Source of the DNA: CADAWZ01 sp045114665 | GTDB lineage: Bacteria > Vulcanimicrobiota > CADAWZ01 | Direction of reading: 5' to 3' | Assembly: GCA_045114665.1 (NCBI GenBank) | Contig: JBGUKW010000232.1 | Location: 1 to 10,469 of the forward strand | Length of the DNA: 10,469 nucleotides | Part shown: piece by piece, positions 7,166 through 10,469 of the stretch | Layout: each line of letters opens with the position of its first letter | Numbering within the stretch: position 1 is the first letter of the stretch | Made by a program: the position numbers and the translations under genes | The notes under the pieces: model-generated | The model's database searches: none | Seen by the model: the letters and a program-made list of their open reading frames with translations, nothing else | What the model was told of the DNA's origin: nothing

Positions 7166-7170
7166 GGGGG
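7165..7170 (+). promoter_or_regulatory. strong ribosome binding site of the response regulator
   Basis: AGGGGG lies 5 nt upstream of the ATG at 7176 and is the most G-rich translation signal in the window. Because it abuts the preceding hairpin's T tract, the hairpin could also affect translation. Confidence 0.7.
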
Positions 7171-7175
7171 AAATT

Positions 7176-7856
7176 ATGAAAATATTATTGATTGAAGACG
7201 ATAAAGCAATAAGTGATTTGATTAAAAGAGGACTTGAAGATGATGGAAATTATAAAGTAATAGTAGCAGAAGAAGGAAACAGCGGTTTAGAACTGGCATT
7301 AGATGATGATTTATCATTGATAATAATGGATATAATGCTTCCAAATATATCTGGTTTTGATATTTGTCGTCAAGTTAGAAGTGAAGGAATTATGACACCT
7401 ATTTTAATGTTGACTGCAAGAGATGGAATGGATGATATGATAAAGGGATTTGAAATAGGAGCAGATGACTATTTGACAAAGCCTTTCCATTTTGATGAAC
7501 TTTTTGCAAGAGTGAAGGCTCTTATAAGAAGAGATTGTCTTTTAAGAGGAAATATAATAACAATAGACGATCTTGAGATAGATACAAATTCAAGAACAGT
7601 AAAATTAGCAGGTAAAAAGTTGAATTTAGGTTCAAGAGAGTATACATTACTTGAAGCACTTGCAAGAAACGAAGGTCGTCCAATTAGCAGGGAAACTATT
7701 CAGTATAAAATTTGGAACAATGAGGATATAATGTCAAATACTGTTGATGTCTATATAAGAATGTTGAGAAAAAAAATAGATGATAACAGATCTAAAAAAT
7801 TGATACATACAGTTTATGGATTTGGTTATATGATAAAAAAAACGGATAAAAAATGA
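7176..7856 (+). CDS. OmpR/PhoB-family two-component response regulator
   Basis: A 226-residue cytoplasmic DNA-binding regulator. The receiver domain (residues 1-120) has the complete phosphorylation set: acidic pocket E7-D8-D9, phospho-acceptor D52 in IIMDIMLP, switch T80 in MLTARD, and K102 in TKPF. A winged-helix trans_reg_C domain (~128-222) contains LGSREYTLLEAL, a recognition-helix region NTVDVYIRMLRKKI and the wing ending VYGFGYMI. Phosphorylated dimers of this family bind direct repeats upstream of targets. The final TGA overlaps the kinase start by 4 bp (ATGA), so both proteins are translationally coupled. The adjacent Spy-like gene is a plausible target, including autoregulation through read-through of the intervening hairpin. 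Which named system it matches (CpxR-, CusR- or ZraR-like in role) cannot be decided from sequence alone. Confidence 0.95.
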   Translation: MKILLIEDDKAISDLIKRGLEDDGNYKVIVAEEGNSGLELALDDDLSLIIMDIMLPNISGFDICRQVRSEGIMTPILMLTARDGMDDMIKGFEIGADDYLTKPFHFDELFARVKALIRRDCLLRGNIITIDDLEIDTNSRTVKLAGKKLNLGSREYTLLEALARNEGRPISRETIQYKIWNNEDIMSNTVDVYIRMLRKKIDDNRSKKLIHTVYGFGYMIKKTDKK

Positions 7857-9295
7857 ATATAAATTCAATAAAATACAGGCTTATAACTTGGAATGTTATT
7901 TCTCTCATTCTCTTATTTACATTGATTTTAATAATAATACAAATTTCTGTAACATCCATATTAAGATTGAATATTGATGAAAAATTACATGCAATTGCAA
8001 ATAAAGAATTACGGATGTATAAAGAGCTTCACGGAGTAAGCCCCCCTTTCCATTATAAACATAAAAAATATTATAAACATAAAAAATATTATAAGCATAA
8101 AAAGTATCTTCTTCCACCACTTATTTTCAATTTAGATGGAACTATTTCTAAATTTGTAGACCCAGAAGGTAAATTAAACACATTAAAGCCATTGGATTTA
8201 TCTTCATTTGAAAAATCAAAATTAGGAAAAGAAATATATAAATCTGTTTTGTTTACAGACGAAGAAATAGAACAAGAACCTGTTAGGCTTATATATCTTC
8301 CTTATATTGAAAATGGAAATGTAGAATGCATCGCTCAAGTTATAATACCTGAAGCTGAATTAAAACAATTCAATTCAGCATTTAAATCTATAATGTTTGC
8401 CATGATTCCTATTGTAGTCATATTTGCAGGATTAGGAGGATTGTTAATAACTAAGAGAGTTCTAAAACAAATAGAGAATATAAATAAAAATATAGATAAA
8501 ATAAATGAAATTGAAAGTGAAAATAGATTACCAATAGAAGGAAATGATGAATTTGCAACTCTTTCAAATAAAATAAATGAGATGTTGGAAAGAATAGATA
8601 CACAATTCACAGCTCTAAAAAAATCAATGGAGAGAGAAAAAACATTTACTTCTGATGTTTCTCATGAGTTGCGAACTCCACTTACTGTAATAAAAGGCAA
8701 TACATCTCTGACATTAAAGAAAGAAAGAAATACAGAATACTATATAAAAACGATTACAGAAATAGATAAAGCATCTGATTTGATGCTTGAAATTGTAGAG
8801 TCTCTATTACTTCTTTCAAGAGCTGAAAATGGTACTGCAAAATTGAGATTAAAATCGGTAAATTTATATTCTTTAGTGGAAGAAATTATCTCAAATTTTG
8901 TTATAAATATACCTAAATCTATAAAAATAGATGATTTTGACAAAAATATAGATGTAGAATGTGATTATTCTTATATAAAACAAGCTCTGACAAATTTAAT
9001 AACTAATGCAATTAGATATACAGATGACAATGGAATAATAATAATCACTGCTTCTAAAGAAGATAAATTTGTAAAAATAAGTGTTTCTGACAATGGCTGT
9101 GGAATTTCAGAAAAACATATTCCACATTTGATAGAGAGATTTTATCGAGTTGATTCTTCAAGAAATAGAGGAAATGGTGGAACAGGTTTAGGACTTGCAA
9201 TAACAAAAACAATAGTAGATTTACATAATGGAAAACTTGAAATAAAAAGTAAAGAGGGAGAAGGAACAAAATTTTCAATATATCTTCCAAGTTAA
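7853..9295 (+). CDS. membrane sensor histidine kinase, partner of the upstream regulator
   Basis: A 480-residue inner-membrane kinase that autophosphorylates on histidine and passes the phosphate to the regulator encoded just upstream. TM1 is ~11-34, an extracytoplasmic sensor loop ~35-179, and TM2 ~180-200. A HAMP linker follows (~201-255), then HisKA with SDVSHELRTP (H271 the phospho-acceptor). The HATPase_c domain carries the N box NLITNAIRY (N381, N385), G1 DNGCGI (D413), F box ERFYRVD and G2 GTGLGL (443-448). All catalytic motifs are intact. The sensor loop contains H67-Y85, a tandem KHKKYY repeat encoded by three 18-bp units, rich in His, Lys and Tyr. With the His-rich periplasmic protein two genes upstream, this suggests sensing of metal ions or of the periplasmic protein itself; that is inference. 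The start overlaps the regulator stop (ATGA), a typical coupled arrangement. Confidence 0.95.
   Translation: MNINSIKYRLITWNVISLILLFTLILIIIQISVTSILRLNIDEKLHAIANKELRMYKELHGVSPPFHYKHKKYYKHKKYYKHKKYLLPPLIFNLDGTISKFVDPEGKLNTLKPLDLSSFEKSKLGKEIYKSVLFTDEEIEQEPVRLIYLPYIENGNVECIAQVIIPEAELKQFNSAFKSIMFAMIPIVVIFAGLGGLLITKRVLKQIENINKNIDKINEIESENRLPIEGNDEFATLSNKINEMLERIDTQFTALKKSMEREKTFTSDVSHELRTPLTVIKGNTSLTLKKERNTEYYIKTITEIDKASDLMLEIVESLLLLSRAENGTAKLRLKSVNLYSLVEEIISNFVINIPKSIKIDDFDKNIDVECDYSYIKQALTNLITNAIRYTDDNGIIIITASKEDKFVKISVSDNGCGISEKHIPHLIERFYRVDSSRNRGNGGTGLGLAITKTIVDLHNGKLEIKSKEGEGTKFSIYLPS
8052..8105 (+). repeat. three tandem 18-bp units within the kinase sensor loop
   Basis: Units at 8052-8069 and 8070-8087 are identical (ATTATAAACATAAAAAAT); 8088-8105 differs at two A-to-G positions. 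Being a multiple of three, the array stays in frame and encodes repeated KHKKYY. Copy number could change by replication slippage without breaking the gene. Confidence 0.9.
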
Positions 9296-9317
9296 AAAAA
9301 AGTTGTTTTTTATGAGT

Positions 9318-9356
9318 GGTTGTGAAAAAATATTGATTTTTTCACAACTTTTTTTT
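9318..9356 (+). terminator. terminator of the regulator-kinase operon
   Basis: GTTGTGAAAAAAT (9319-9331) pairs perfectly over 13 bp with 9336-9348 around a 4-nt loop, followed by an eight-T tract (9349-9356). It lies 24 nt after the kinase stop and marks the left boundary of the origin region. Confidence 0.85.
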
Positions 9357-9377
9357 ATGTGTATAAATTTTGTTAAT

Positions 9378-9409
9378 TGTGGATATGTTTAAATTAAATC
9401 TGTGGATAA
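9378..9409 (-). promoter_or_regulatory. leftmost DnaA box pair
   Basis: TGTGGATAT (9378-9386, one mismatch at the last base) and perfect TGTGGATAA (9401-9409) lie in the same orientation, 23 bp apart start to start. Confidence 0.75.
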
Positions 9410-9427
9410 TATATTTTTTAAAAAAAG

Positions 9428-9472
9428 TCATGACCTATTTTAAAAATCATGTACTGAAGTCATGATAAAAAA
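9428..9472. repeat. 45-bp origin repeat, copy 1 (TCATG-rich)
   Basis: The element contains TCATGACC at its left end, ATCATGTAC in the middle and GTCATGAT plus an A tract at its right end. It matches 9769-9814 with two substitutions and one 1-nt indel. It contains no DnaA box but lies between boxes. Confidence 0.9.
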
Positions 9473-9502
9473 TAATATAAAATGATAAAATGTTCATAAC
9501 TA

Positions 9503-9519
9503 TGTGGATAAGTGGATAA
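9503..9519 (-). promoter_or_regulatory. overlapping DnaA box doublet 1
   Basis: TGTGGATAAGTGGATAA: a perfect box (9503-9511) sharing one base with a one-mismatch box (9511-9519), an 8-bp period. The identical 17-mer recurs at 9835 and 10027. Confidence 0.8.
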
Positions 9520-9741
9520 AGTATGCAAAAAAAAAATTAAAACCTGTTAATAATAGTATTTTTTTGAATGTTTAATCAAAAAGTTGTAATATTTCACTTA
9601 TCCTATCCTTTGGAAATTTTAATATTAATTACAAAAAAATAATTTTTGTAATTTTCCTAAAAAAATCATGACTGATTTATTTTTATAATATAATTAAAAT
9701 AAATCATCAATAGAAATTATGTTTAAAAGAAAAATATTAAT

Positions 9742-9750
9742 TGTGGATAA
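9742..9750 (-). promoter_or_regulatory. single DnaA box
   Basis: Perfect TGTGGATAA. It follows a stretch of about 220 bp (9520-9741) with no DnaA box, in which only a lone TCATGAC motif (9666) and A/T runs stand out. Confidence 0.75.
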
Positions 9751-9768
9751 AATATGTTTATAAAATGT

Positions 9769-9814
9769 TCATGCCCTATTTTAAAAAATCATGTACAGAA
9801 GTCATGATAAAAAA
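9769..9814. repeat. 45-bp origin repeat, copy 2 (TCATG-rich)
   Basis: Second copy of the element at 9428-9472, in direct orientation 341 bp away, beginning TCATGCCC and ending GTCATGAT plus an A tract. The high identity in otherwise drifting AT-rich intergenic DNA suggests function or recent duplication. Confidence 0.9.
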
Positions 9815-9834
9815 CTAGTAAATTATATGTTTGA

Positions 9835-9851
9835 TGTGGATAAGTGGATAA
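9835..9851 (-). promoter_or_regulatory. overlapping DnaA box doublet 2
   Basis: The same 17-mer as doublet 1, a perfect box (9835-9843) overlapping AGTGGATAA (9843-9851) by one base. GTCATGGC follows at 9867-9874. Confidence 0.8.
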
Positions 9852-9934
9852 TTTATTTTTTATGTGGTCATGGCAAAGAATTAACTAAATAGAATTATAT
9901 AATAGGTTATTTTGTGATTTTTATAACGAAAACA

Positions 9935-10043
9935 TGTGGATAAAAAAATAAATATATGTGGATAATAGTAGTTAAAATAAACATATACTTTGATACATGT
10001 TTTATCCACATATTTATTTTTTTATCTGTGGATAAGTGGATAA
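9935..10043. promoter_or_regulatory. main DnaA box cluster
   Basis: In about 110 bp there are perfect boxes at 9935-9943 and 9957-9965 (minus orientation), 10002-10010 (plus orientation) and 10027-10035 (minus), the last overlapping AGTGGATAA at 10035-10043 as doublet 3. This is the densest box group and the one next to the AT-rich tandem repeats, so it is the likeliest core of initiator assembly. Confidence 0.8.
9939..10026. repeat. long inverted repeat with a DnaA box in each arm
   Basis: The left arm (9939-9965, 27 bp) and right arm (10002-10026, 25 bp) are reverse complements except for one extra AT in the left arm. They flank a 36-bp spacer. Each arm holds one complete DnaA box next to an A- or T-rich tract, so the two boxes face each other. 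Confidence 0.85.
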
Positions 10044-10086
10044 GTCAATATAATTATTATTTATCAACCTTTTTTAGTGAATAAAA

Positions 10087-10155
10087 TGTGAATATAAGTG
10101 AATATAAGATAAAATTTATTAAATAATAAGTATTATATTAAATAATAAGTATTAT
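10087..10155. repeat. AT-rich tandem repeats, candidate DNA unwinding element
   Basis: GTGAATATAA occurs twice in tandem (10088-10107), the first copy forming TGTGAATAT, a degenerate DnaA box. Two perfect tandem 19-bp units (10118-10136 and 10137-10155) follow, made of A/T apart from one G each. Direct AT-rich repeats beside a DnaA box cluster are typical of the unwinding side of bacterial origins. Confidence 0.55.
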
Positions 10156-10315
10156 GTGTATATTTTTAAACATGTTTATAACCATATAATTATTGTTTAA
10201 TAGCAATTTAATATGAAGTTATACACATATTTCACATATACTATAACTATATATTATTTTTTAAATAATGAAATAAAAAAAATAAGTAGTAAAAATATTT
10301 CTCCACTATTTACAG

Positions 10316-10364
10316 AATGCACCGTAATGCCCCTAAATTTATTTATGGGGATATAAGGTGCATT
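10316..10364. other. imperfect two-part hairpin of unknown role
   Basis: Outer stem AATGCACC (10316-10323) with GGTGCATT (10357-10364), 8 bp perfect; an internal loop of 6 nt on each side; inner stem CCCC (10330-10333) with GGGG (10347-10350), extendable by A-T pairs. No T tract follows on either strand, so it is not a typical terminator. It could be a structured leader of the gene to the right or a DNA-level site. Confidence 0.5.
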
Positions 10365-10396
10365 TAAAATAAAGGCATTGAACCTTTATTTTAAAT
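10362..10396. terminator. perfect 14-bp hairpin, possible terminator overlapping the previous hairpin
   Basis: ATTTAAAATAAAGG (10362-10375) pairs perfectly with 10383-10396 around a 7-nt loop. The core AAAGG/CCTTT is followed by a T-rich arm, so it could terminate transcription. Its first three bases are also the last three of the preceding hairpin's outer stem, so the two structures compete at that point. Confidence 0.45.
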
Positions 10397-10403
10397 AAAA
10401 AAC

Positions 10404-10432
10404 TTGCATTATTTTTAAAATTATAATAAAAT
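10404..10432 (+). promoter_or_regulatory. possible promoter reading out of the window
   Basis: TTGCAT (10404-10409) is followed after 17 bp by TAAAAT (10427-10432); TATAAT also occurs at 10422-10427. AAAAGG (10455-10460) near the right edge would suit a ribosome binding site for a gene starting at or just beyond 10469. Weak evidence in AT-rich DNA. Confidence 0.3.
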
Positions 10433-10469
10433 AGATACAACTCAAAAATTAAGTAAAAGGCAAGCAATA

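Larger units (their letters stand above)
9357..10315. other. oriC: putative chromosomal replication origin (oriC)
   Basis: About 960 bp without credible genes, crowded with the DnaA box TGTGGATAA (reverse complement TTATCCACA). Eight perfect copies start at 9401, 9503, 9742, 9835, 9935, 9957, 10002 and 10027; only the one at 10002 is in the opposite orientation. One-mismatch copies are at 9378 (TGTGGATAT), 9511, 9843 and 10035 (AGTGGATAA) and 10219 (TTATACACA). Such density is not expected by chance and matches the DnaA binding region of a bacterial oriC. Extremely AT-rich tandem repeats follow on the right (10087-10155), suitable for duplex unwinding. A further repeat family (TCATG elements) and a long inverted repeat are described separately. 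The housekeeping gene mfd nearby argues for a chromosome rather than a plasmid origin. The initiator gene itself is not in the window. Confidence 0.85.

Noticed and set aside
7853..9295. Alternative genetic code (TGA read as Trp), considered because of the low GC content
   Set aside because: TGA ends the response regulator at the expected ATGA overlap, and Trp is encoded by TGG throughout.
9357..10155. Repeats considered as a CRISPR array or plasmid iterons
   Set aside because: The units are 9-bp DnaA boxes at irregular spacing, without constant repeat and spacer lengths. No rep or cas gene is present and mfd lies nearby, so a chromosomal oriC explains them better.
10269..10296. Possible DnaA-trio array next to the origin
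   Set aside because: AAGTAGTAAA gives only one or two trio-like steps with no adjacent DnaA box at the right distance, which is not enough in AT-rich sequence.

Overview
The window is a very AT-rich chromosomal segment, by eye about a quarter G+C, using the standard genetic code. The periplasmic Spy/CpxP-type protein, the two-component pair with an extracytoplasmic sensor loop and the overall base composition point to a low-GC bacterium with a Gram-negative-type envelope. A Brachyspira-like spirochaete is one candidate, but the sequence alone does not prove any taxon.

Layout, left to right. (1) Positions 1-1276 form a small accessory island. It starts with the broken-looking tail of an upstream gene, then a 106-residue orphan cytidine-deaminase-like toxin domain (159-479, zinc-motif residues C40-A-E42 and C78-x-x-C81), a terminator, and a 192-residue probable immunity protein (592-1170) ending in another terminator. 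(2) 1309-2832 encodes an MFS transporter of the organophosphate:phosphate antiporter type. A strong hairpin separates it from the convergent mfd gene. (3) 2886-6128, minus strand, is mfd, the transcription-repair coupling factor, with a good extended -10 promoter. (4) 6129-6354 is a divergent promoter region containing a perfect 14-bp palindrome. (5) 6355-9295 encodes a histidine-rich, LTxxQ-repeat periplasmic protein of the Spy/CpxP/ZraP type. It is followed by a terminator hairpin lying directly against the ribosome binding site of an OmpR-type response regulator, which overlaps its histidine kinase by 4 bp. Together these resemble an envelope-stress or metal-sensing module (Cpx/Zra logic). 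(6) 9296-10469 is about 1.2 kb without genes and looks like the chromosomal replication origin. It has eight perfect DnaA boxes, three overlapping box doublets, a long inverted repeat, a duplicated 45-bp element rich in TCATG motifs, and AT-rich tandem repeats. At its right edge are two overlapping hairpins and a possible promoter leading out of the window, perhaps into dnaA or another origin-proximal gene.

The most interesting parts are the origin, whose second repeat family is not explained by DnaA binding, and the orphan deaminase toxin/immunity pair. The His-rich periplasmic protein paired with a sensor kinase carrying a KHKKYY tandem repeat in its loop is a third lead.
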